From positions 52,541,563 to 52,605,562 of the forward strand of contig JARCOQ010000005.1 of assembly GCA_029207755.1 (NCBI GenBank): a stretch of DNA of 64,000 bases, written 5' to 3'. The stretch is from Chamaea fasciata. Taxonomy: Eukaryota; Chordata; Aves; Passeriformes; Sylviidae. This document shows, piece by piece, positions 28,701-40,700 of the stretch; the stretch's first letter is position 1, and each line of letters starts with the position of its first letter. The translations under genes were made by a program, and so were the position numbers. Below the pieces are notes generated by a model. It ran no database searches. It was not told where the DNA came from and saw nothing but the letters and a program-made list of their open reading frames with translations.

Positions 28701-31700
28701 GCAACTTGTGCAGAGTGACAGGATTTGCACACAAAGAGAATGTGGTAGAGCTGATTTTACAGAAACATTATTGATGGGTTGGTGGGTGGACAAAAGGTTT
28801 TCTCAACAGGTTTTTACAGATCTAATCACCCAGAGAAAGCTCAAATGGCTTTCTTTAGCCTCTACATATTAATACGTTATAGTGTTTTGCTTTAATTTAA
28901 TTTCCCTTGACTTCCATGTGACTTTTGGTACTTCGCTGCCTAGAAGATTATTAATGACACTGAAATACAGTGCCTGGTTATGAACACTGCAATGAAGATA
29001 TGAAGTTGCCAGACATATTGTAAACAGAGCATAATTACAGTATTTACAATTGAACATCAAAATGGGAAAAGATGCCAAGTGGCATTTCTCAGAAGTTAAT
29101 ATTGGGACTGATACCATCTAACATCTTCCAAATAATTTGGAAAATTAAGTAAACTGCACATTGACTGCATACACTGTACACACAGGAGGAAGATGAACTG
29201 CAACACAACAGGTTGGTAGGTTGAAAAAAAAAACGGGAAAGATCTGGAGGTCTGCGAGGGAGAAAGAGAAGGGTGCATTTAAGAAGGAAACTAATCTAGA
29301 CAAATGTAGAATAATAAGCTCAGACAAAATTAACACCCATCTCAAGTAACCAAATGGGAAAAAGACAATTTTCATTAAAAAAGAAAAAAAATTCAAGAGA
29401 TTTCACAGTTTATTCACGCTGAAAATTCACATTGGAGTGTATACATCAGGTTTGACAACTTGTTTGCTACATTTCAGCCTGATGTGATGTTAAAAGGAAG
29501 AATAATATATTCCCTTAAAACCCTGCCTTTTAAAGTACATTTTTACTTATTTCAACCATAAACCAAATGCTCACAAAAGACCCAATTTACAGTCCCATCA
29601 GCAGAAATAATAAACAGGAGTGTGACATTAGTAAGAGACACAGAAGCAGCACATACAAGGAAATCAGGAGCTAAAGTCCATCTGGGTCCAATACTGTCAA
29701 GGGGTTCTAAGTGTTCACTATGCAGTAGAGCAAAATCCATGAAATATCAAGCTGCCACTGAGTTGTTGACTTTAGAAGCTCAGCTAGACCTTGGGGAAAG
29801 TTATAACTTTATAAAAGAAAGTAAGATTCTGAGGGATATGCCATGAAAAACCTTCAGAGTTGCTGAAATAAGCTGAGTTAAATGCCTGCTGTATACACTA
29901 ATGAACCTCCAATATTATCTGTAGGATGGAAATTGTCAAATGAATGTGGCCTTGCAATAAAATTAACCTGTAATTAAATAACTCATCAAGGATAGGAAAC
30001 ATACTTTATGACACAAAAACCCCCTGCATGGACTGTTAAACAAGTGCTCCTGGCTGAGAGTTTGAAGAGCACACCATCTTTTTCCCCATCATTATTTGGT
30101 TAACCATACCCACAGTACAGTACATTATTTTGTCACAGGAATGATTCATTACAAGAAAATATAAAAACTTTATCAAAGTGAGTGTTACTTTTCTTCCTAA
30201 CACAGCAATCCAAATACAGCTGATGCAGACAAAATGGCTGATGTGATAGAAATCAACAATATTTTTTTAATATATATGCTTAAAAACCTGCTTACCAAGG
30301 GGAGCCATATATTCTGAATCCCCTCACCGTCACTTCAGAGTCTTGAAGATAGATGCAGTTTGTTAGAAGAGACTGTACATTTTCATAGCTCTCTGGCTTC
30401 AGCTTAGAAACAGAGGGGAAATAGTAAAAGTCCTGCTTGATTAAGTCAGCCATGAATTCCTGGTCAAAGGTCAATTCATGATTTCCTGCTATCACAATCT
30501 TGTATTCATAGGGCAGGCTACCTAAAACAGTGAAAAACAAACAAATTACTTGTTTTATGGAAAATTCGAAAAAAGCAAACAGATACACAAAGTGTCATCG
30601 ATTCCTGTAATATGTTCACATATTTGAAACAATTGAGCCTACCCCTACTACATGTTATTGTAATTCCTGCTGATTTCAGGTAAATGACATTACTGTCTTT
30701 TTCATGGCACACTATGATTTAGCATGCTTAGCATTAATGTGTTGAAATTACTTTCAACTCATCAACCTTAAAAACCAGTCTGCAGACTTCTGCTCTACTA
30801 TTTACTTCTAGTTAATTGCCATTTGTGCTGCAAGTATCATTTACTGTGACAGTGATGATAACTCTTTGACAGAAATTAGGGTTCAAAGAAGATCAGCCGT
30901 AATGCTTCATAAAATCATGTCAGCTCTCTTCTCCCAGAGCTGAGGTCTTTGTCAGCCTGTACTGACGAGGTCTAACACTCAGAACTTGGGTCAGCCAGAG
31001 GGGTCCTTGCCCTGACATTAATACCAAGCCTTCAAGCAAGGCATGGATTCAGTTCAGCTGTCAAAAATTCACATCCCACAGTGAAATATCACTGTTTGCC
31101 TCTATCTCATGGTTTTTTTCCTGCTCCATTTTCTCAGTGACTCCCTTAGCTCCATGGACTATAATTTAAAGTGACTCATGTTCAAGAATATTTTACAACC
31201 CGTATTTAGTGAAAAACCTTAGAACAACCTCCTGATGAAGGCAAGAATATATATGCCCACACACGTGGGCTCTTCCTGAGAGCAGCACTGAAACAGAAAC
31301 TTTCCACCTGACTCTGCATTTGGTTATTCACTGGATTCTGCCCCTGAGAGCTGGCATTGCCTGTCTCAAAGAGCTCAGCACAAACCTCCTAAGCACATCT
31401 GGGAGGAAACAAAGACAGAAACTGTGCAAAGCTGCATTCATTAGCTTTGTTTCTGCACTGTTAATTTATATCAGGATGAAGACAGTCAGAAGAGGAGATT
31501 GGGACCAGAATGAAATATTTTATTAAAAATTAAACCCACCTTGCATATCAGCAATTTTGTGGGGTTTTAATTTTAGAAATGTATTGTTGGTAACATAAAA
31601 ATCCTTAGCAATGGCCCAAGCTTAACCTGGAGGCAGGCTATTTAGAGAATGTAAAAAACCAGTTAATATGCAATGGCAAAAGTTGGCATGAGTAGGACTT

Positions 31701-34700
31701 CAGAATAAAATGCAACAGAAGACAGAACAGTGCTAGCTTAAGGGAGGTGACACAGCTGAACTTAGCCAAATGAAGATGTGGGTGATTCTGAAGTACAAGA
31801 ATTGTACTTGTAACTTGTAACATCTGTATGAGGAAAGCTGATGGTGCAGATTTCAATCTTTCCTATGCACCAACTACATATGTGTCTTTAGAATATTTAA
31901 CAAAAACCCCTTTTCAGATGCTTATAATTACATGTTAAATGTTCAAGACTCAATAATTTACCTGAAAGGCTTCTCAGTTTTGCTTCTGAAACACTTAGCA
32001 TTTAGAAAATGTGTATTCCACCTGTACAAGCTTTCCAGGTGTGTGCACAGATACACACAAGTTAAAAAAGTTATTTACATGCATGCATAGGCATCTTCAG
32101 GCCTTAAAGAGATAAAGAAATCCTGTATCCCACAATATTGTTACCATTTCTGTTGTGTTTGGTAAATCTTTCCAGCTCATCTGATCCATCCATCTTGCAG
32201 CCAAGAACCTGTATGAGCTGGTTATAGTTGTTGCTTCCACTAATGTATTTATGTCATGTTGCTGTCTGTGGGTGTTACTTAGGCAAATTAGCAAATTACT
32301 CTAAATGTACAGTTACATTTATTATAGTGGTGGCCAGAAGCACTGCTGTAGTTACAGGTCTGTCAGCTTTTCAATTAACAACTGTGTTTTTGATGAGTAT
32401 GCAGCTCAGTTGTTCGTTTTTTTTTTTTTTTTCATTCCACACCAGGCTTTGGTAAAACTATTTCCTTTTCTTTGTCTCCTTAACTATACTTTTTACCCTT
32501 TAAATCTTAAATTTTTTACTAACAGGGTATTTTCTGCTGCTTGTTCATAGATTTAGCAATATTCTGTTCAACCCTTGTTCCCTGGAAGACTTTAGAAGAT
32601 TCTTTGCTTTTTACTCCGAGTGTTCTTGAAGTAATAGGTCAGAGTTAGGTATAAATCTTTGAAATCTCATTCGTACCTAGGCATTGCTGTTGTGAAGTTA
32701 TGTGTAGGGAACAGATTTCTGCCCAATTTGTAGCCCTGGCGTCCTTGGCCAGGAGCAGGACATCCCCAAGAGCACATAATCTAAGAGCTGTTGTATGGCT
32801 ATGTTCCTATGCACAACCCTAGAAGAAACACTTTTCCATTTTTTTCCCAACAGCTCTTCATCGCAGATAATTCAAACGCTTCCAGGTTCATCAGTTATTC
32901 GCACAGCCACACCCAGGATGGAATAACTTCACTCAAAAAGGCTCTGCAGTGAGTCATTGTGGCCACAGCACCCTGGCTGTGCTAATCGCCAGTGAAACCA
33001 GCTGAACAAAGGGAGAGATCTTTCTCCTCCATGTAGCGCTTGTGAGACCTCCTCTGGAGTGTGGGATCCCATCCTGGGCTCTTCAGTGACAGGAAAATTA
33101 CTGAGAAACTGAGGCAAGTCCATCAGAGGTCTGCCAAGGTGGTTGGGATGAGGGGAGAGTCTGAGATCTCAGGCTGTTCAGACCCAGAGAAGATTCAGGG
33201 CAGACCCTGCTGCTGGTCTGCCACCACCTGAGTTCAGGAAAAACACAACAGCAAGTCCTTTTCAGAGATGCATGACAAGCAGCAACGGGCACAAGTGGGA
33301 ACATGCTGCAAGGAAAGAATTTTACCATGAGGATGGTAAAAAAGTGAAAGAGGTGTTCTGAGCTGCTGGGAAATCTCCTCCCTTGAGGGCACTCAAAGTT
33401 CACCGGGCCAAGGTTCTGGTCTCTAACTACGCCTGCTTGGAGGAGGAGGTTGGACTCAATGTCCTCCGGAGGTCCCCTCCATCCTCCCTGATTCTCTAGG
33501 TTCCAGTCAGTCCACACTGGAAGACAAACCAGAATTTTAAAGAGCCTGCAATGCTAAAACAAATCCAAACCTCATTTTGTGTTGTGATTGTAATGGAACA
33601 AATCGATGGCAGACAGGCAATTTAACAGGACTAGAGAGTATGTTCCATTAACTCTGGGGTAAGTTTCTCATGCTATCCATCCAGCAGATGAGTAGGACTA
33701 AATCCCCAACTGATAACCAATTAACATTTGATGCTAGCATATGGCTTTGCTGGTGGGCAGGTAGCAAACTCGGTATTAATACAGAAGCTCTGTGTATACA
33801 ATGATATTAAAGAAAAATTATGTCTGTCACAGGAATTCTGCACACATATCCAGGACAAAATTAATTCCCCAGAAAAAATTAAGGCAGGAAGCATGTAAGA
33901 AACAGATCTGCCCTTCAGGAGTGCCAAGAAACACATGCAAGAACATATGCTATGGGAGTCAAAGATGTAATTTCAAACAAAGAAAGAAAAAAAAAAAAAA
34001 GAAAGAAGAAAAGTTATGAAATCGGGGGAAGTTATATTTCTTTTATCTGATCTCTTCTTTTGACCAGCCAAAACAAGGCAAGTAGTTTTGTCCAAAGTCC
34101 AGGGATCTTTCTGTTTTTGGCACCTAAGAAGATTCTGCTAAAATTTTCCTCTAATCTGGATATAAGCTGCAACTAGAATTGGTTGGAAAAATTTTAGTTA
34201 AATATTTTTCTGTATTAAAATACCACTAGGATGGAATGGGATATATTTGGAAATTCACAGTCTTTCTGACATTACCAAGGGAGAGAAAAAAAAATGTAAA
34301 ATGTCCATTTAAAATATTTTTGGGTGAATAAAAATTTCTTTCTAGGCAAAGTTTCACTTCTTTTTTCCTAAAGTAAGTGTTGGGGTTTTTTCCTTTCATG
34401 ATGTTTACCTTGCAAGAAACTAAATCTATTTTCCTCCATAGTCAACCTCTATCCACTTCAACCTATTTGGATTTGGAATGAAATATTTACAAATCAAAAT
34501 CCTGTCAGAAACACACTGGCTCATGTTCAGCCCTGGGCTTCAGAGCTTTCACTTTCAGGCCACATTCAACTTTTGCCTTCTGCCAATTTGGAATGGGGCT
34601 CCAAGCCACCGTCCACTCTGTCAACCTCTGTCTTAATGTGGAATAAGAGATTTGTCCCATCCTTTTCCTTCTTCTAGGCTGCATGGCTCTTTATCTTTCC

Positions 34701-37700
34701 TGCCTTGTTTTCCCCTTCCATTTTGCAATCTCCCCTTATATGCAGTAAAATGCTGGAGACACATTATCTTGCCCTTAATTTAGCAGTTTTAGCAAAAGAT
34801 ATCTTTTTTCTTAGGGAAAACATAGAACTTTGTAGAAGTACAACGCTTTAGACTTCCGTCTGTTCGTCACTCCATATATGTCTGAAACTGCCCAACGGAT
34901 TGAAAACCCATTTACTATATAAATACCTCACAGGTAATTACGTTCCCTTGAATATCCTGAAAGTGTTTAAGGTGAGTAATGTCCAGTCTGAAAGAGAGGT
35001 TTCAAAGGAATGAGGCAACCTGGAACCCGCAGCAGGTCTACAAGACAAGATCCAGGAAGTCAGGCAGCACCGGCTCTGCTCCCGGAACAACTCACCACAC
35101 AAAAAAATTGACCGTAAATTTCCTCCATCAATATAATTCCTTATTATTTGAGATTATTTAACTATCAAAAAGCTCAAGATATCATATTTGATTTATATAT
35201 GGCCAGATATATTATCATCTTACAGATGATAATACAGATCTTCTTCATCTGTGAAGTTTTTGTCCATTTACAGCAAACCTTCCTCAGAAAGTTTCTTAGC
35301 CTTCCTTTGTTCAGTGTAAGAATGTGACAGCAGTTCTGGCAATATAATATGTATGGGAATATATATGTTCTTTAGCTAGGAACATCTTTGTTTATTCCTT
35401 TCATTACTGCAGATTACTAATTAAGAAAATCAACCGAACATCTAATTTTTGCATGTTTATGCACCAATTAAAGAATTATTGCAGCAATTTTTAACTTCCA
35501 AACTCCAGTAGGTTCTTTTTATGGTGAACATAATTTTTACAAAATAACTTGAATGCTGGGGAACCATTACTTGAACTACAGGCTGCATAATGCAGCCTGC
35601 TGCGCAACACTGTCTGTTTGCTACTTCTCTGCAGCTGAGCTTGTTCAAAGTGGAATTCTGTGTGCTTAAGGGTTCATCCTGTTCTATCAGCAACCCAGTA
35701 AACCAGATCAACACTGCACATAATCCAAGTGCAAATTCATGATGTCCATACTCCTGGCTCCGCTTGTACCAAGTGAGGCATCTTTATCAACCTTGGACCT
35801 CCTCTGAAGCTCGCAGTTGTTATCAGCTCCCAACTCTGCCAAGCTAAATGCAAACTTGTACAGGCAGATGTGTTTTGTTTCTCTCCTGGTATTTCATACT
35901 GAGCAGAATTTTTAGTATTCATTAAAAGAAGTGACAATCATGTAAGTACCCACTTAGTGCTTCTTACCTCTCATTTCAACCTTTTAGAATACAGCAGTAA
36001 GTGATACAGTGGAAAGACTGCATAACTGTCTCAGATTGCTTTTTAGCATCTTTTTGACAGTTCTGTGTTTAAACACTGGGGCTGATGTCTGGGAAATTCA
36101 CATTAACATACTTTTTGTATGGTGTGTAATCTGGAATAATACTGTAAATGAACACTCCCTCTGAAGTCATCTGTAACCTTCCAGCTCTAGCCATTCTTGC
36201 ATTGAAAAAGCCAGTAATTATACCAAACACTAAAACAGCAAACACATAAAACATGCTCACGTTGGTAAAACAGGATTCCTTAAAATAGACGAAGGCAAAT
36301 CAAACTAAAAAAACACCTGATAATAATCCAGCTTAGGCTCTTTGATATACTGTGCTTTATACACACCCACACACATATAATAATTGGTCAAAATTACTTC
36401 TAAAGGAAAAGTGGCTTCCTTTTATCCCGGTTTATTTAATTACCCTGTAATTATGCAGAACCAGCTCAATGCATAACTAGGCCATTAGAGTAGCTGCAAT
36501 GAGTCAAGACAAAAGGTTATGTGGATCTGCACCTTCTGTTCACCTGTGGTCTGTAAGAGATGCCTACAAAATTGCATGACTGCAATGTCTGCCTGGACTG
36601 AACCTTCCTTTGATGTGTCCCCTTAGCTTATGGCATTTGAGGGTTTGAAAGCCACCAACTACATGAGTCACAGTCCATTCTCATAAGTATGTTTTTTGGG
36701 TTTTTTTACTTCCTGGGATAGTTATAGTCTTAAATTTTCTGAGGAAATATAATTCCTACTACATCTTTTCTGCCCCCTGAAATATTCTAGTTTTGGTTAC
36801 AACTTGTATCTGGGGACCACGAAAGGGAAGGAGCTGGGAAAACTGAGTTAAAAAGTAACAATTAAAAAATGTTTTACACTTCCTACGTGGATCTCTGTGC
36901 ACACTGATACTGATTCCTATTCAGATCTTCAGATCCCACAGAGGCACTTTCAGGATCTCCCACTTGTCACCTTCTGGAAGGGAAGACTACAAAGAGCCAT
37001 GTGTCATGTCAGCGTACGAGGTGCACAGCACTAATAACCATGTTTAATGTTTGTGTATGGTGCTGCACAATAGGTGTTCAAAGTGCTGTGCTGAGAATAA
37101 TTAATCCTCCAACACATTCATGTGGTAGGTGGATCAAGCATCATTTTCACAATTTCACAGGGGGGAACAATAAAGAGGCTGTCAAATCTGAAGATGACTA
37201 ACTAGAATTTGGTTGCCTGTCTTCCTCAGGGTCTTTCAAATACCTCTGCCAGAGGCAATGACAGTTTACAGACTCACATCCCAGATCTTTCCAGTTCCAT
37301 GGTTGTTCTCTTCACTTCTGGGCCACACTGCCATCTAAAGTTGCCCTTGTCTGCTAATCTGGGATAAGAGTGGGTATTTTTATTCACTTGCTCATTTGGA
37401 GGGTCAGGGATCTCAGTATTTATGAAACCTCAGACCCAGAATCCTGGAGTTTGGCTACTTGCAATGCATTACTGGAAAGAGGCAAGCTCAGTATTAGTAC
37501 AAAGTACAAGAAATCCCCCAGAAGCACACATGTTTGGAAGGAGGAAATGAAGAAACAATGCTTTAGCACCCATCACCTCTACAGCTTCTCACCACTGGCA
37601 CAGGAGGTGTACGTTGTTTTGGATCATCTTCGCAAATACAGGGATGCAGCTTAAATATTCCTGAGACTCATAGTAGCCAGTTTAATATTCTGAAGTTCCT

Positions 37701-40700
37701 AGGACATCCCAACTCCCCAGAACTGGAGAAATACTGGGAGAGTGTGCGGCAGTGCACTTTTCTGTGTCTGAGCCTTGGATGTATAAATGCATCCAAGCCA
37801 CCATACCTTTAAGAACTGCAGTAAAAGCAACACTTTTTTTAGTATGCCCAGTATTTTAAAATTGACATCTGTTCTAATCCCTACACAGCTCCATGTTTTT
37901 TCACTGCATTTCCAAAGCCATTCTTTTGTAAATAGATAATTAGTGCTTAAATACTTCTTTCAAGGGGTTTCTACATTAACATAAAAATAGTGTAATTACC
38001 GATGGTCAAAATGGCATGACTACAATATATAAATTCTAATTCCTTTTGCTGCTCTGAAGCTGATTTTTTTCCATCTTCAACATGATTTTAATCTGTTTTA
38101 AATGTATTACTGAACTTAAAAATATACCTGTTAAAAGAGGAAGAAAAATAATTACCATCATTTTGCAAAGCTGAGCAGTAAAGCAAAAGTAAAGCTAAGC
38201 CTAGTGATCGCAAGTTTTTCTGAAGATCTTTTATCGAGAACTTTAAAAAGTAGAGATTATATTTATCGAGAAATCTCTGGTTCTGTCTACCAAATCTAAT
38301 ACTACAGGATTAGATCAAATACAATCTAATTCTAGAAACAGGTAATTCTAGTAATGCTAGTTACTACAGTTGGTAGACATTTTCACTCTAAAATATCTTT
38401 TAGTCTGAAATAAAAATCTTATCCTTTGTCCTGAATTTGCCTAGGTCAACTTCTGAAGTGCATGTCAAATAATATAATCCTATTTTTTATCTGTGTTTGT
38501 GTGTGTACAATATATATGTAACAATATTTTCAGGAAAATACTCTGAAGAGCTAATTATTGTTTTCCATTACAACTCCAAGCCACCTTCTGTTTTTTTATT
38601 TCCAATTTACCTTGAACTTGAATCTAAAATTGGAAGTCTGAATTAGAAATTGGAAAATCTCAAGCAAACACACTGAAACAATATGTATTAGAAAATGTAT
38701 TAGTTTAAGTAATCTTCCCAATCCGTGCATGGATGAGAATTCTCAGAGAAAAGATGGAAGCATGTGTTGCAGCTTATACCACAGATCAGCTATTTAGTTA
38801 AATTTCCAGGAAAGTAACCCACAAGCTCAAAGTGACAGTGGGTCCTGGAGCATACACAATTTGGAAATGATATTACAGGCTTGAGCAAAGGGAATTACAT
38901 AAGCAACTGAGCCAAGCAGGCAATTTGCAGTGCCAGCTATATGGGAGATAAAAAATAGAGATGATTTTGGAGTCAGTATTTGACAAGTATACTAAGGCAG
39001 GACACGTGTCTCTGTATTTGTCCTACAATACATTTGTTTGAGATGCAGGTTGGGAAGAAGGGAATAAATAACAAAACCTAAAACATTGAAAAAGCAGCAG
39101 ATTATTTTTGTCTGTTCGAAGTGTTATCATTAAAGTCTCCTGAACTGAATGCTGGAAAATTTGGACATGTTCAAAGTCATACCGTGCATTCTTATAAATG
39201 ATCAGAAAAGGTCCACTGGATTCTTGGCCTTCTGTTCAGTCCTACCATAAAACATACCATGTACTTCATCTTTTTCTGATTCTCCAAAACTGAATTTTTA
39301 AATTTGGAAGAAAAATTCAGTAAGTGAACAAACTAGATAAAAAAAGAAAAAAGTTGAGATATGATAACAGGAAAAGGGTCAGTTCAGAAAAAAAAAAAGG
39401 AGGGAGGGCAATGAGCAGGTTGACGTCATTTGTATGCTTTGTAAACTGACTATTCATCCCCTTTTCCCTTAATTTTCTAATTTACCCTGAAAAACATCAG
39501 CAAAATAGAAATCTCACTTGCAAAAGTGCATAATGACTGGGCAATAAGAAGACAGATGAAACGGAACATAAATTTATGCAGAATAATTTTTAAAAATTTG
39601 GAAAAAAATACACAAAATATAGATGCAGTGACGGGTTCTGAACTAGGTATTACCATTTAGGAAAGACTTCATGGAATTGTATTAGAAGATTTTATGACAA
39701 TGCCATCTCATTGTTCTGTAAAAACAGAATAACCCACAACACAAGAAAGGAAGAGAGAACTAGGAAATTTCATTTTGCCAGGGAATAAATCTGTAGTGTT
39801 CTCAGAACATGTGCAGTTCTGGTCTCATTCTTTTTAAAAGGATGTGGAACAAAGAGGTACAAAAAGTGACACAGATGATCAAAGGTATTTAAGGACTTCT
39901 GAACAATCTTCAGCCTGAAAAATATCTTAAGGGCAGATACCGAAAGAGGCTAAAAATTCTAAATTTTTCACTTGCCTCTTCCAGTATTAGGAAATACCAA
40001 ATGAAACTAGTAGGTGACAGGTTCAGAATAAGTACAGTTCATCTCACCATCCCTGCCATGTTCTGGAACTCTGTTGCAAAACTGCGTCTGTGCTCAAACT
40101 TTGCACAGACCCAGAAGGCAATTAAAAAACTCAGAAAAGAAACATCTATATAGTAAATTGAAAGTAATGCTGGACTGCCTACCAGAGAAGGCTGAGAAAA
40201 TAAGCACATCCAGTGACCATCAACATTTTATCTCTTCCACAGTTAGACATCAGGCCAGCCCTAGTGAAACCTCAGTCCTCTCCCTGAGAAAGGACTTAGC
40301 GAAAAAGACACATGACAGAAAACAATGAATCACCAGAAAGAACAAACTAAAATGGAGAGCTTTAGGGGTCAGAAGTATAAAACTTGGTGACTTAAGAGCA
40401 GCCAAAACAGAGCACCTGGGGTACCAGCCCCAGCCAGGGACAATACTGGGATCGTGAGTGGCGTTATCCAAACTGGTAGCAGCCTTTGTGGAAACCCAGG
40501 GACAGTCAGAAAAAAAAGAACAGATTTTAGGGGATGACTCATCCAGCCGATGTGCCTCTATTAGCACAACACTTGAGCATGTGCTTGATAGAACCATAAG
40601 GCCCATGGAAGTTAATGATGGTAATGTAAAACAAATTTTCCATCAGACAGGCACAGGAGTTTTATGTAAAGCACAAAGATAAAATCTGAACTTGCTGAAG

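Larger units (their letters stand above)
11016..30295 (-). other. MPPED1: MPPED1 intron between coding exons 3 and 4
   Basis: A 19.3 kb intron, the largest in the coding region, with GTAAGC and a CTTGGCAG end. It contains CR1 pieces at about 12295-12610, 18585-20256, 25785-25960 and 26455-27020, and a doubtful older one at 29080-29330. It also has a poly-A/TA microsatellite at 13686-13725 and a 36-bp tandem duplication at 27974-28045. No other gene is seen. Confidence 0.85.

Noticed and set aside
33098..33517. 139-codon minus-strand frame
   Set aside because: It is antisense to the CR1 3' fragment at 32995-33502.
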